A DNA stretch of 64,000 bases from Aphis gossypii (GCF_020184175.1 NC_065532.1:37076287-37140286), one strand, 5' to 3'. Positions 12,401 through 24,094 are shown, counted from the first letter of the stretch. Notes: a model not told the origin generated them from the sequence alone. Program-made: numbers and translations.

Positions 12401-13641
12401 ATTTTTAATACAAGCACTTTCACAATAATTCCAATTGTGAATTTAATATTATTTCTTATAATATCATTGTACAAAAGTATTCAAGTGTAGTCATTTAGAC
12501 TTTTCAGGGGTGTGGGATAGAGTATCCTCCAGAATTGTCTAATAGTAAGAGCCGTAACCCTGATTACTTTTTAAATGGTATAAATGTATAAATAACTCCA
12601 TTCAAAAAGAATATTAAAATTTCTGGGGGATGTTGGGGTGCGCTGCTGAGCTCCTTAAAGCATCACCAATAACTGTCAAGCAATGAATATCTAAAAGAAG
12701 TTTTGTAGGATAGAATATTAACTATTTATGAATATCATACCTTATACCTAATATTTAAGTAATTGTGAATGTATTAATATAAAAAAAGCAGAAATACTTT
12801 CAGAACATTAAATTTTTAATCTAAAGGATGTAAGAACAATTAAAATATAACTTGAAACCTTAACCAAAATTATTCCCAATTTGTCATTGAGTTTTTTAGT
12901 TATTTTATTAATTTAAATCAAGTAATTTTAGAAGTAAAAATAAATTATATGATTAATCAGTTTAAATAAATCAAATATAGATTTATTTTATGAACTCTCA
13001 AGAAAATATTTCTACATCAAAAAATAATATAAACCAAAATTCTTACTAATCTTTCAGTTTCGTCAGTAAAAACATTATCATCTTCTTCATCATCATCATC
13101 GTCATTATTTTCAATTGTATCAAAATTAACAAACTAAAACATTGTAATATGATAATTTACTTCAAATATCTAGAATTAAGTTAATATACCTAAAATTACC
13201 ATATAATTAGTTTGGTTTCCACAAGGCTTCCGTAATTCTTTAAATAATATATACACCAAAAAGTAGAGAGTAAATATTGAAGCTTTGGTATAGGCAAAAA
13301 AGAATGGCTTTTTATAATCATCAATTTTGTAAGGAACATACTGAAAAACAAAATTCATTTAGTTTCATAATTGTCAATTACAATAAAAAAAAAAAGTTGT
13401 AGCTTTATTAAAAAGTTTATCTATATTTTATAAACATTTAAAATTAATTCTTAAATTTAATTTAAGATATAACAACAAAAATTAAATACATTAAATTTTA
13501 TGAGAAGAAAAATATTATTTATCTGGTTTATATCATATTTATTCAACATACGTTAATGAGTTTTGATGACATAATCCATATTATATCTGCCAACAGTAAT
13601 AACAACAAGCCAAGTGTAAGTCTTTGGGACAGATTGTTCAT
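9445..13641 (-). CDS. SLC35F5: Solute carrier family 35 member F5-like transporter
   Basis: Ten exons on the minus strand: 13552-13641, 13200-13340, 13047-13133, 11736-11852, 11261-11413, 10527-10709, 10132-10288, 9887-10046, 9580-9831 and 9445-9514. Joined they give 469 aa with all phases consistent. SLC35F5 belongs to the drug/metabolite (EamA-like) transporter superfamily; its substrate is not settled. Recognisable blocks: the first span LLLLLLADIIWIMSSKL; YKKPFFFAYTKASIFTLYFL; an acidic Asp/Glu-rich linker (exon 3, residues 78-106); DKLDIILYFGLVGLFN; FEWPNK; and GCLLTSSIIATMSIGLTIP. The end AEQAESLIQIHE matches the conserved C-terminal tail of the family. About ten membrane spans are expected. 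Intron 3 (11853-13046) carries a hAT-like MITE. Poly(A) signal at 9401-9396. Confidence 0.93.
11927..12115. mobile_element. hAT-like MITE in an SLC35F5 intron
   Basis: The left end reads CAGGGGCCAAAC. The right end, on the opposite strand, reads AGGGGTGGCCAAAC followed by a run of T and GGTCACGATCTAC. This is a short terminal inverted repeat of the kind seen in hAT elements. The element is about 190 bp and non-coding. I see no clear 8-bp target duplication, so the exact ends are uncertain. Confidence 0.5.
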
Positions 13642-16245
13642 TTTTTGTTGGCAATTTTAAACCTTTACGGAAAGAATAAATCCATTAGAATACCTAATTT
13701 CCCAGAATTACACAAGAAACATTATACAAATACATAGAACTAGTTAAACTAGAATACTTAATCACATCAAATGGTCACATTTCTACAATGTTTTTAAATT
13801 AATATTTACATAAAAATTGCAAATAAGTAAATAACAATTTACATGTTTTTTAATTTGTAAGCTTTTAGCAGTTTTAGGCGTTTTAGCCCAAATAAATTTT
13901 AAGTTATCAATTTAATGCCGAGTGTTCTTGTTATCATTTATCAGTTATAATCATTCATTCAGGTATATGCATGATTTAATAATTATATAATTATATTAAT
14001 AATTTATTTAATATGTTTAATAATAATTTATATAAAATAATAATATTATTAATATAGTTAATAATTATGCTCTTATAATAAAAATATTATTTGTCATTTC
14101 TTAATCATTGTTAATAGTTTTTAGTGTTTTTACACAATAGATCTTCGAGATGTATGATAAATTTAAAAAAAATATATGATATAGTATGTTCGGCTGCCTA
14201 TTGTATAACGCCTTAAATAATAATAATAATTTTAATATACCTAAGTGCTGAAACCAGCGGTTCTCAATATTTTTGAGGCCTGGATTCGGGATCCCCTATA
14301 TTAATGTCATCAGAACTGAGTAACCCTTTTATTATGATAGCATTAAAAAGTAGTGACAAATAATTAATATGATTAAAACCATTATTGGTTATCATTATAA
14401 CTAAATTTGATTATTTACTATAGAATGAATTTCTTTATAGAAGATAATAATATTGATCGTTTTACGTTTAAGCTACTCCATTCTCATGTTTCCTTCAACT
14501 AACCACCTGATTTCGTATAATAGTGCTTCTACATAAACATTGCTTTGTTTCTTTACCACGTCACTAAAAGATTTTAGTCACGGCTTTAGATATAACCATT
14601 ATTTACGACGGTGATTTTAAGTGCACTATCCTTATAAAGTGATTCGATGTTCTATAGGTATGTACCAATCCTGGTAATCCTGTATCCATGTAATCCAGGT
14701 AGATTTCCTAGTTGTATATAAAATCCATACTCTAGGCATAAAATGTATTGACTTTCTAACAATTGTTCAGAACGGATTGACGGTTGTTAACGCTGTCACC
14801 TAACCTTCCAATTGAAGGGCAAGTCCACACTCCTCATTAAATTAGTTAAAGTTACTAGTTTCTAATCAGAATGGTGCTCGGGTCTCCAGGTTCGTCACAC
14901 CTGTAATACTGTAGTGTTTGTAGTAGGTAAATGTAAGTATGTAACATTATTAAACATTATAAATCTATTACATTTGTGTAAAGGTATATAAACTATAATA
15001 TTAAACTTATACATATATAAAATAGTTGTTTTTATTATAATAAAAAATATGCAAATTTAGTTGGTGAACGGCAGAATTTTATTATACCAAAATTTACAAT
15101 ATTTTAATATTTTATAAATAAAATATAGTAGGTGCCTCCTACCTAATTCATTATAAACCAGTTAATCACTCAGTTAGCTTGCTTAAATTGTCTATTTTTA
15201 ATTGTATTATGTAAGAATTGAAATATATACAGAATATCAAATACTACTATACCTACTTAAAACAAAATAAATCTGATTGGACACAATTTTATGGCTTTAA
15301 CTAAACTTCTTATTTTATATTTTTATTTATGCATGATTAAATAATTGCTGTTTTTCCATGTTTTATGTATGCTGCATTTCATGTAGGTATACGCAAATAA
15401 TAATTACAGTTTTAAATTTTGTAGGATCTGGGTACGGGCGAATAAAATTATTTATCTTATCATAGTAATATGGAGTACCTACGTCGAATATAATACAGAT
15501 TCCGTGCTTTCGTTATCTTAAAGCTTTAAATTCTTTGAAGTTTATAAATATTAAATACCTACCTATATGCGAAAAAGTAGTATATAGGATAGGAAAAGAA
15601 AGAACGAAAGATTTTTTAAATATTACAAATTTGTTAAATCTGTATCTTATAAATTTTAATATTCAGTAATTAACAACTAGACGAAATAATTTAATAGCTA
15701 ATTAAATTTATGAAAAAACATTTTTAACCATACTTGTAATAACTATAGACGATAGGTTACAAATTTTACAAACAATCCTAATTAATAATTATGTTAAAAT
15801 GGGAATGAAAATGTTTTTAAATACGGCACCAAGCTAGTACAGTTTCATTCATAAAATCAAAGCACGGGATCCAATAAATTAGTTACGAATTATACAATTC
15901 GTATAATTCAATAATTGTATCCAACTAATATGCTGAAATTAACAACTATGCGTCTTGGTATATTGGTGTGAGGTACTGAGGTGTGACAGTGATTTGTTTT
16001 GGATTTCATAATAAGAAGTATATAGGTACTTATAAGATAATATTATATAAATTAATCTAACAATAAGTAATGTATTATTATATATTGATATAATTTATTT
16101 ATTAAATAAATTATAATAATTAATAATTACTAATTAAATTTAGCAGCCTGTGATAATGTGATTTATCGTTTCATCCATGTTCAATAGATATTATATTTGT
16201 CTTCCATGATATATTGATATAAAACTGCTTATATTGTCTTCTTAC
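13642..16245. other. Intergenic region between SLC35F5 and the CDK9 locus
   Basis: No intact gene is visible. The region holds a hAT relic (14255-14640). A slightly GC-richer patch at about 14,760-14,920 is of unknown nature. The rest is A+T-rich. Later exons of the minus-strand exon at 16246-16420 should lie here if that gene is real, but I could not find a convincing one. Confidence 0.4.
14255..14640 (-). mobile_element. hAT element relic with transposase fragment
   Basis: The left end CAGCGGTTCTCAA at 14255 is a typical hAT (Charlie-like) terminal repeat. On the minus strand, around 14491-14560, a decayed frame gives LLYEIRWLVEGN. This resembles the TEVRWLSRG block of DUF4371/ZBED-type hAT transposases. 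The sequence is broken by stops. The opposite terminal repeat was not found, so the right boundary is approximate. Confidence 0.5.
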
Positions 16246-16420
16246 CATGATATGAAATTTCTATACCGTGATCATTGCAACTTAACGCATGATACAATAT
16301 AATATCTTGGCCATATTTTGGACTACCGACTAGCACAGACTTCTCTGGGTTGTAGGTTGTGGATTGACAGTTTTCTTTTGGCCCAAACGTTTCACGTAAG
16401 GACTTCAAGACGGCTGCCAT
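16246..16420 (-). CDS. Unidentified exon 1, head-to-head with CDK9
   Basis: An ATG at 16420-16418 opens 58 codons plus one base, ending at a strong splice donor (CATG|GTAAGA, GT at 16245-16244). The product starts MAAVLKSLRETFG and contains SVLVGSPKYGQDIILYHAL. This looks like a beta-strand followed by a degenerate P-loop (G-S-P-K-Y-G-Q-D), as in inactive RecA-fold proteins such as ELP6 or SWSAP1 relatives. The family is not certain. Base composition is less A+T-rich than the flanks, which supports coding. In-frame codons extend upstream to an ATG at 16549, inside CDK9 exon 1. No downstream exon was found, so this may be a real gene with a distant exon 2, or a remnant. Confidence 0.42.
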
Positions 16421-19115
16421 GACGAATTTGAATGGTGTGTTGACACCACCGTCAACACCATCACCCAATTTACTGCAGATGAACATGGCCCGCGAGAGAG
16501 AGAAATACTTGGAGGAGTATAATTTCCCATTTTGTGAAGCGGCCACCAAATTTGAAAAACTGGCAAAGATTGGTCAAGGCACATTTGGGTATTTAGTAAT
16601 AATATTATGTTATTTTTATTCAATCATTCAGTAGTATACATAACTTTCTTTTGTTATTTTCATTGTTATCGTTAAAAAAAAACATTGTTTTATATAGGTA
16701 GAATGTAAAATAATAACTATCTGATTGTAATTTTATATCAGTTTTCTTATACGAGGTCTGATAAAAAAAGATCCTGATCTTTTATTTAAACTTTATTTAC
16801 ACAATATTATTCTAAGTACACTTAATCACCTTCAAAGTAATCCCCCTAAGAATCAATTATAAATATGTATATATATATTGTTTTTCTTGACTGATAGATA
16901 TTCTTCTTCTAGTATTTTTGAGTACTTGAAAATGTTGACTCATTCAACTAAGTTAAACCAAAAGATGAAGTTATATAATGTTATACAATGTTTAGTAAAT
17001 TTGGATTTTTGAGTATATACATACTTCCTAATTTCTAGTACAATAAAACAGTCCTTTTAACGATAAGATTACAAACGGCGCTTAAGATTGACTGATAATA
17101 CTATAATTTTTATTACGATTGACCCATAATTATAGAATGATTGACTGGTTGGCAACCCTTGATTTATCTAAAATTAAAATTAATACATATTTATTTTAAT
17201 TTGTAGTGAAGTGTTCAAAGCACGAGACAAAAAAAATCATAAATTTACAGTTGCTATGAAAAAAATTCTTATGGAAAATGAAAAAGAAGGAGTAAGTCAT
17301 TACTTTTACATTTTTATATTTTGTACCAAAAATGCATAATAAATTAAGTGATAAAGTTATAACAGTAAATAGATACTAATCAAGTATTTGATGCTATAAG
17401 ATGACATATTTAAACTCATGACCCATGATTCTAAAAATAAAAAGATATTATGGATATTGTTTAAAAAATATTAATTATTATTATTTATATTAGGTATTTT
17501 AATTTTAATATGTAATTTTTAATCAATTTTAGTTTCCAATTACTGCTCTTAGAGAAATTCGAATATTACAACTATTAAAGCATGATAATGTAGTAAGTCT
17601 ATTGGAAATCTGTCAAACTAGAGGTAATTATAATTTAAGCAATACATACATTTTTATTGTCTAATTAAATTAATATCATCTGAAAATGTTTTATAGCTAC
17701 TCAGTTTAATCGTTATCGTTCAACATTTTATTTGGTGTTTGAATTCTGTGAACATGATTTAGCTGGTTTGCTATCAAATACTAAGGTGAAGTTCAGTCTT
17801 GGAGAGATTAAGCAAGTAATTCAACAAATGCTCAATGGTCTCTACTACATACACAGCAACAAGGTAAATTTTATATTCATAATAATCGTGTTTCTGGATT
17901 TGTACAAATTTGTGACAATCTAAATCAATGTTATGTTAAATGTATCAGATATTGCATCGTGACATGAAAGCAGCAAATGTATTAATCACAAAAACTGGGA
18001 CATTAAAATTGGCTGATTTTGGTCTAGCTAGAGCATTCAGTGCACAGAAAAATGGTCAACCTAATAGGTAATATTATATATAATTAATAATAAAAAATTG
18101 TTTTGTTGAAGTAATTAATTCAATCTGATTTGATATTTATGTAAAATAATTTTATTATTCAATTAAATTATATAAGTATAACTTATTCAGATAATTTTGA
18201 AACTTGGCATTGTTATAATTACAAAAAAAAAAAAAAAAAAATAGTGACCCAAAAAGTATATTATATTTATTTATTTATATTGAAAAAAATATTTTTTTCT
18301 TATCGATTCTTAAGTTACAATATATGCTAGACAGTTAATACATTTTTAATTAAAAAAAATATATTAATGAAATAATAATAATAATAAAAATGTATTTACA
18401 AATGAACTAGAACAATAATTAATATTTTATTTTATTTAAATACTTAACTATATAGTGTATATTATTAACAATATTTTAGATACACTAATCGAGTTGTAAC
18501 GTTATGGTATCGCCCTCCCGAATTGTTGCTTGGGGATCGTAATTATGGTCCACCTGTAGACTTGTGGGGAGCTGGATGTATTATGGCTGAAATGTGGACT
18601 CGTAGTCCAATTATGCAGGGTAATTCTGAACAACAACAGTTAACATTAATATCTCAATTATGTGGTTCAATAACGCCAGAAGTCTGGCCCAAAGTTGAAT
18701 CTTTAGATTTGTACAATCAATTGGAATTGGTCAAAGGACAAAAACGAAAGGTATTATTAAATTATTCCTTTTTTTCTTAGTCCCTAACTAATTATTTAAT
18801 TCACAGGTGAAGGAACGTCTAAAGCCCTATGTACGTGATCCAATGGGTTGTGATCTACTAGATAAACTCTTGGTATTAGATCCAGCCAAAAGATTTGATG
18901 CCGATTCAGCTTTGAACCACGACTTCTTTTGGACAGATCCTATGCCATGCGATCTATCTAAAATGTTGTCTCAACAAACACAAAGTAATTTTGAATATTT
19001 GGCTCCACGCAGACTCAATAATCATCAGTCATCTGCCATGCGACCAGCATCAACCGTTCCAAGTCAAGGGACGTCTACATCTACTACTTCAGGTTTTCAC
19101 GAACGTGTTTTCTAG
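16419..19115 (+). CDS. CDK9: Cyclin-dependent kinase 9 (P-TEFb kinase)
   Basis: Exons 16419-16588, 17207-17291, 17533-17623, 17697-17863, 17949-18067, 18480-18750 and 18807-19115 join to 403 aa. CDK9 pairs with cyclin T as P-TEFb and phosphorylates the RNA polymerase II tail, DSIF and NELF to release paused polymerase. Numbering from ATG 16419: glycine loop GQGTFGEVF at about 53-60, catalytic Lys75, the signature PITALRE at 87-93, HRDMKAAN at 174-181, DFG at 194-196, and T-loop Thr213 in RYTNRVVTLWYRPPE. The C-terminus has FFWTDPMPCDL, FEYLAPRR and ends ERVF, as in other animals. Start choice is open: ATG 16485 (AACATGG, product MAREREKY, 381 aa) has the best Kozak context and matches vertebrate CDK9 length better. 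Poly(A) signal at 19215-19220. Confidence 0.97.
16750..16870 (-). mobile_element. Truncated mariner-like end in CDK9 intron 1
   Basis: TACGAGGTCTGATAAAAAA at 16750 is a typical mariner-type terminal repeat. It is followed at about 16826-16850 by CACCTTCAAAGTAATCCCCC, whose reverse complement encodes GDYFEG, a common C-terminal motif of mariner transposases. The matching other end is not seen, so only one end of an old copy remains. Confidence 0.6.
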
Positions 19116-20100
19116 CGCAAGTGAATGGCAGCTTAAGCGGCCACTCATAACTATAATTTTTTTACATTTTATAGTTTTTCTTATACTAGATTAAAGATGA
19201 TTTATTTATGTATAAATAAAACAGCTAATTCTGTATATGATCATTGTTGTTATTGGTTTATGTTTAATTATATGTTCCATAGTTATAAACTGACTTAATA
19301 TTAAAATAGTATAAAGATAATATTAGTTATTATTTAAAATTTGTTTAGTTGGAAAATTACTAGTTAATATAGTTAAATTTTTATTTTTATTAATTAATGA
19401 ATATATTAATATTGATAAAAATTTGTATTTAATTGTCCAATTTTTAGTTTGAAAATTTTAATTTCACTGAAATATCTGAATATGATTTTTTTATTTGTTA
19501 AGATAAAACTATGTGACAGGTGTTCATTCTTAAAGTTTTGTTTAGATTAGTTAACATTTTATTTGTTCGCAATATTCAGTTAATTAATCATTGTTTACAT
19601 TTTTTTTTTTAATAAGTAAGTATAAGAGACTTTGTATTGCTGTTTTTATTATAATAATTGATAAGTAATAACTATTAATTTTACTCTATTTTATAAGCTA
19701 ACATTTTCTTAAGGATTATTTAATTTATATTTTCATTATTTTCAGGCTATTAAGTCATGGTATTGAATCTAAAACTGTATAGCTTGTAAAATTAAATAGC
19801 AAGTGATAACAATATAATATTATTTACTTGTTTATGGTTAATGCTCAATAAACAAGTTTAATATATGTTTACATAATCTACAAATTAGTATGTATCATGA
19901 ATGTTCTTGATATTTCTAAATAAAATTGTTTTAAACTTTTTTAATTTTATACTTATATACCAACTGCATAAAATAATTATTACTGTTCATGTAACAGTAT
20001 AAGAGGATAATAAAAATAATCATTAATTGATGAATGGTGAACAGACTTTGCTCAAGTTCATTTTTTGATGATATATGGTTTCACTTTCCAGAGTAGGACA
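19116..20100. other. Intergenic, A+T-rich
   Basis: The CDK9 3' region and beyond. No coding frame or element is recognised. Confidence 0.4.
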
Positions 20101-20222
20101 TCCCCCAATTATGGAATGCAGTCACGGATTAAAATATATCTTAATTTGTGAGTGCAGTACTGCAAATGGAATGTAAGGAGATAACAGAGAATAACCAAAA
20201 GAAATCATGTTAGGAAGATTGG

Positions 20223-20405
20223 CAGTGTCAAACCCAGGGGGGTGTACTATGGGTCCGGAGTCCGGACCCCCCTCCCCTTGGCTCATGCCATAATATTTAT
20301 TTTTATTTTATATTTTTAAAATTACCCAGAAAACAGAAAAACAATATATAATAAAAAAAATTCCTGGACCCCTCCCCCCTTGAATAAATCCTGGTTGCGC
20401 TACTG
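20223..20405. mobile_element. hAT-like MITE with 8-bp target duplication
   Basis: The left end CAGTGTCAAACCCAGG pairs with the right end, which on the other strand reads CAGTAGCGCAACCAGG. The flanks are AAGATTGG (20215-20222) and AAGAGTGG (20406-20413), an 8-bp direct repeat with one mismatch, as expected for hAT insertion. The element is 183 bp, has C/G-rich inner ends and no coding. It sits immediately next to the LINE relic. Confidence 0.72.
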
Positions 20406-20409
20406 AAGA

Positions 20410-20635
20410 GTGGAATAGATTAACTGACAATGAAAACTTAATGAAACGGATAATACAAGATGTCCGCAATGGACTTGCTGATCGCACAGAATCATTAACT
20501 GGCTTAACTTCCTCTCACGGCTGTAGATAGTATCTACAGCCGTGCTTCCTCTTAATGACTACAGATGCTTCCAGATGTACCTATATAAGTTAAGAGGACA
20601 GATAATTGAAGATATGTGTCGTTGTCATGCAGGTT
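20410..20635 (+). pseudogene. Relic of a non-LTR retrotransposon (R1/I-like)
   Basis: The frame from about 20411 gives WNRLTDNENLMKRIIQDV and continues to 20528. After the palindrome insert, a shifted frame gives CFQMYLYKLRGQ and then MCRCHAG. The pattern (Trp, basic helix, a Cys-Phe-x-x-YL block, then CxC) resembles the segment after the reverse transcriptase of R1-clade elements (GHGCFxxYL...CxxC). A further coding-like stretch at about 20090-20155 may be part of the same or another LINE. It is decayed, with stops and frameshifts. Confidence 0.4.
20508..20552. repeat. 29-bp perfect palindrome flanked by 8-bp direct repeats
   Basis: Bases 20516-20544 form a perfect palindrome with 14-bp arms (CACGGCTGTAGATA and its complement) around one central G. 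It is flanked on both sides by CTTCCTCT (20508-20515 and 20545-20552). This looks like a tiny insertion or a transposon excision footprint with target duplication, inside the LINE relic. Confidence 0.7.
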
Positions 20636-21119
20636 AGGTAAATATAGTGCAATAAATTATGTTAAATAATATATAATATCAATAATTAGAGCATAGAGCT
20701 CTGCAATGTTAGTGACTGCTGATATCCTGTTAACTTAAATTTTAAATATTTTTGTCATTGTGTGTGAAAGTCTGAAAAACTATAATTATAAAATGACTAA
20801 ACGGTAAAAAAGTTATTAACAATATAAAAAAAAAATAATGATATAAAAATGTAACATAATATTTTAAAACTAATAATTTGTTAATATTTTACTGCATTTA
20901 CGAATACAATGGTCAATTTCAATTAAACATTTTTATTTCTTACACCAATATGTATTTCAATTTTCATTATTGTCCACTCTATTGCATGAGTTTTGTAAAC
21001 TAGGTACCAAACTTCCATGTTTTTAGAACTGGAATCTATACGCCTCTACCTTAATCTTGCAATGCTATTTTTGCTCTAATTACTCCTAACTCTTTACGTA
21101 CCTTTTTTAAAAATTAATT

Positions 21120-22440
21120 TTCAAATTGATTAATGCACGAGTCCTACGATTTTCTATTTTTTTTTTTTAATGATGATAAAAATATAAAATGCCCAAAAAA
21201 GACTTGAAAATTTAATCCAAGGTTTTTTATAACTTTTTCTTATTGTAGTTAAAAAAAAAAAACAAAAATTGTTACTCACGGTTTTTTTTTTTTTACAGGT
21301 GTTTTAAGTTCAACTTTTTACGATGTACCTATGTCTAAATCGCGAATATGTGCAAGTAATTATGTAGTTTAAAATTTCTAAAATTTCTAGTAAGTATTTA
21401 CATCTAAGATTATAATTTCAACACAAAGTTTTATATAAGTTTTATTTTTAATAACCAAAGCCAAAACTTCCAAGTGTTATGTTAAGAAAAAATATGAGCG
21501 TCTGAATTTTAAATTTTTATGAAATCACGTAACGTTAACAAATTGTTCTCAAATGGTTTTAAATATTTGTTATTATTCAAAAAGTATAAGTCATAGATAG
21601 TACTTGAAACTTTCACCAGTTATTTAGATTGGTATTTTCTTTAGGTACATAATTTAAATAATTTAATTTCAAAATATTTCGTTTATTTTAAGGCTATTTA
21701 TAGAAATTTAAAATTTTTTTTTTATAAATATCGATAAAAATTTTTTGGTTACCTAAAAATTCTTGAAAATTTAATACAAAGTTTTTCATAAGTTAGTCTT
21801 GTAGTAATATAAAAATTATAAGAATACATAGGCATCATTTTTTTTTATTAGCTTTTGAAGTTCAAATATTGACAAAATTAGTCAAAATCATGAATACCTA
21901 TTTCTAAATAATTTATAGTTAAAAATGTACATACAATTTTGTGTAAGTATAGCTAAGAATTGAAAATTTAATAAAAGGTTTTAAATAAGTTTGACTTACA
22001 AAAATTATAAAAAAAGTTGGGCGTTGGTCAACTAAAAATTTTTATCTAAATTTAAATTTTTACGAAATTCAAAATTCACGGGTAAAATAATGATTTAGGA
22101 ACTATAAAATAATTTTAGATTTTTGTTATATTTAAAAATTACTAGTAGAAACTCGAAACACACACCAGTAAGCAGTAGGTAGTTTAAATTGACATTTTAT
22201 GTACATGATTTAATTTTAGGTTATTCAGGTCATTAAAACATAAACCACCCTTTTCAGTTTTTCACCGCTCAGAGGAAAATAATATATCCTAGGCTGACAA
22301 ATCATCTCCGTTCAGAATCGTTTTTCGTATGTAATGATAGTATTTGTACCTATAATAGGCATTTAAATTTAACACACTCATTATTGTAATTGTAATCTAC
22401 TCCATGCCCAAGGTACACTCGATACCTACATACTTATAAT
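21120..22440. repeat. Degraded copy of a dispersed TIR repeat family (copy C)
   Basis: The part at 22214-22440 matches the copy near 27.18-27.43 kb: a shared block TTCAGGTCATTAAAACATAA, then CTGACAAATCATCTCC, then TTTAAATTTAACAC. Inside are three diverged direct copies of a motif like TTGAAAATTTAATACAAGG, near 21205, 21765 and 21957. The left end is not clear. Confidence 0.5.
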
Positions 22441-22992
22441 GAAAAAATAGGAAATCTACAAAAGCGCAACTCAGTAGCTATACAATTATTATAAAAACAA
22501 GTAATTACTAATTAATATAACTCGTGGTATTTACAGATTTGGCGGTAAATTATCTCGTAAAAGTTGTCACTAATATGATAATAAGAGCTAAGTGTATTAA
22601 CTACAGCTGTTCTGGTACGTCAATCTGGGAAAATAGTCGCTTTTATCATGGGTACCGCTCAAACAAAAAGATAAGAATTGTATAAGTTTAAAGCTAGATA
22701 ATATTTTTAATCTTGAAATTCATTATTATTAAAAGTATTTAAGTGTTTACCTATCAGCTATTATATAAGATAAAAATGTATAATATTTATATTAGTATTG
22801 ATTTATATGTCCTATAAGTTACAACTTCTAATATATTATAAATTCAGTAGTTATTCATATAATGCATTAATGTAGCCTGTACGAGTTTGGTTAATTAAGA
22901 TTTGAAAATTTTTCTTTTGGAAATTAATTAAAAATTTTTTTCTATTTATTCAAACTAACATTATCAACATATAATTCATTATTAAATTTTTT

Positions 22993-24094
22993 ATGATGGA
23001 AGTATTAAAAAATCATCATGAGCCTTTTGATTTACTACCGGATGAAATGGTAGTATACACATTAAGTTTTATAGATGCAGATACTCTTTTAAATTGCAGA
23101 CTTGTGTGCAAAAGATGGCGAGAACTTATAGATGCCTATGTATTTCAAGAAAAAGCTTCACGAGAAAATGAGTATGTGAATAATGGTAAAGGATACTACA
23201 GTTTTTCGAAAATTGATTCAAGTAATATCAGAAAATTAGAATTGCCATGGTACGTGTTTTATGTCATATGTAAATATGATCCATTCAATAAAAATTTAGT
23301 GAAAAACCACTGTGGACAAAGTAAGTTGATAAATTCAAAACTTTAATGTAGGTTTCCAGTTCTGATCAGAATTTAAAATAATTTAGTAATTTAAATACCA
23401 GTAACAATTTTTTTATTAAATACAGACCAATATATGCATTGGAGTATAACTAACGATCATAACTGGTGGACTATTGAAGAAACACCAGAAGGTGCTCCTT
23501 TATTACCTGATGATCCTGATTTTGATGGCCATACAAGTTGTTTTGTATCAACATATCGATTGTGTTCAAAGAGGCAAAAAATCATATTCAAAAATTATGG
23601 TTTAAATGATATTGTGATGAAGGCTCTTCAACCTGAAATTTCAGTTAGTGAATGGTAATATGTACATTTAAAATATTTTTTTACACTAAATAATAAAATA
23701 AAATTACTTGCAGGTATACTGGTCGTTTTGATTGTGGCTGCAAGTATGCATTGAGGGCAACAGTTCATGATAGAAATGATAAGCTAATAGAGCAACATAA
23801 TTACAGTGATGTTTTACCTCAGTGGGAGGCTAATATTTGGACAAAAGTTTGTAATTTTTATGTATTATATATCTAAACCTAATATTTTTATTTCAAAATA
23901 TTCTAGTAAAATTATTATTAAACATTATTTTATAGGCTTCACATTCATTTAAGAATCAGAGTAATGCATCTCACTTAATTCTATATCATTCTGGAGTAGA
24001 CACACAATATTGGGCTGGCCACTATGGCACTAAAATATCTGGCTCTGTAGTAAAAGTGTTGCTACCAATAAAATTTAAATGTGCTGAGTCTTAA
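22993..24094 (+). CDS. F-box only protein of the FBA (FBXO2/6/44-like) family
   Basis: Exons 22993-23320, 23426-23654, 23714-23846 and 23936-24094 join to 282 aa. The F-box lies at about residues 12-55 (DLLPDEMVVYTLSFIDADTL, then LNCRLVCKRWRELI) and recruits SKP1/CUL1. The F-box-associated (FBA) domain fills most of the rest: NLVKNHCGQ, HWSITNDHNWW, VSTYRLCSKRQ, DCGCKYALRATVHD, and DTQYWAGHYGTKI, which matches the DTQYWAGWYG hallmark. In vertebrates FBXO2 and FBXO6 bind N-glycans on misfolded glycoproteins for degradation. Whether this insect copy does so is inference. The ATG at 22993 is followed at once by a second ATG. Poly(A) signal AATAAA at 24106-24111. Confidence 0.92.

Noticed and set aside
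16405..16623. Minus-strand 72-codon frame across CDK9 exon 1
   Set aside because: Shadow of CDK9 coding sequence in another frame.
23241..23260. Possible splice donor (CATG|GTACGTG) inside F-box exon 1
   Set aside because: The FBA-domain sequence continues in frame past it to the donor at 23321, matching the family, so the earlier site is not needed.
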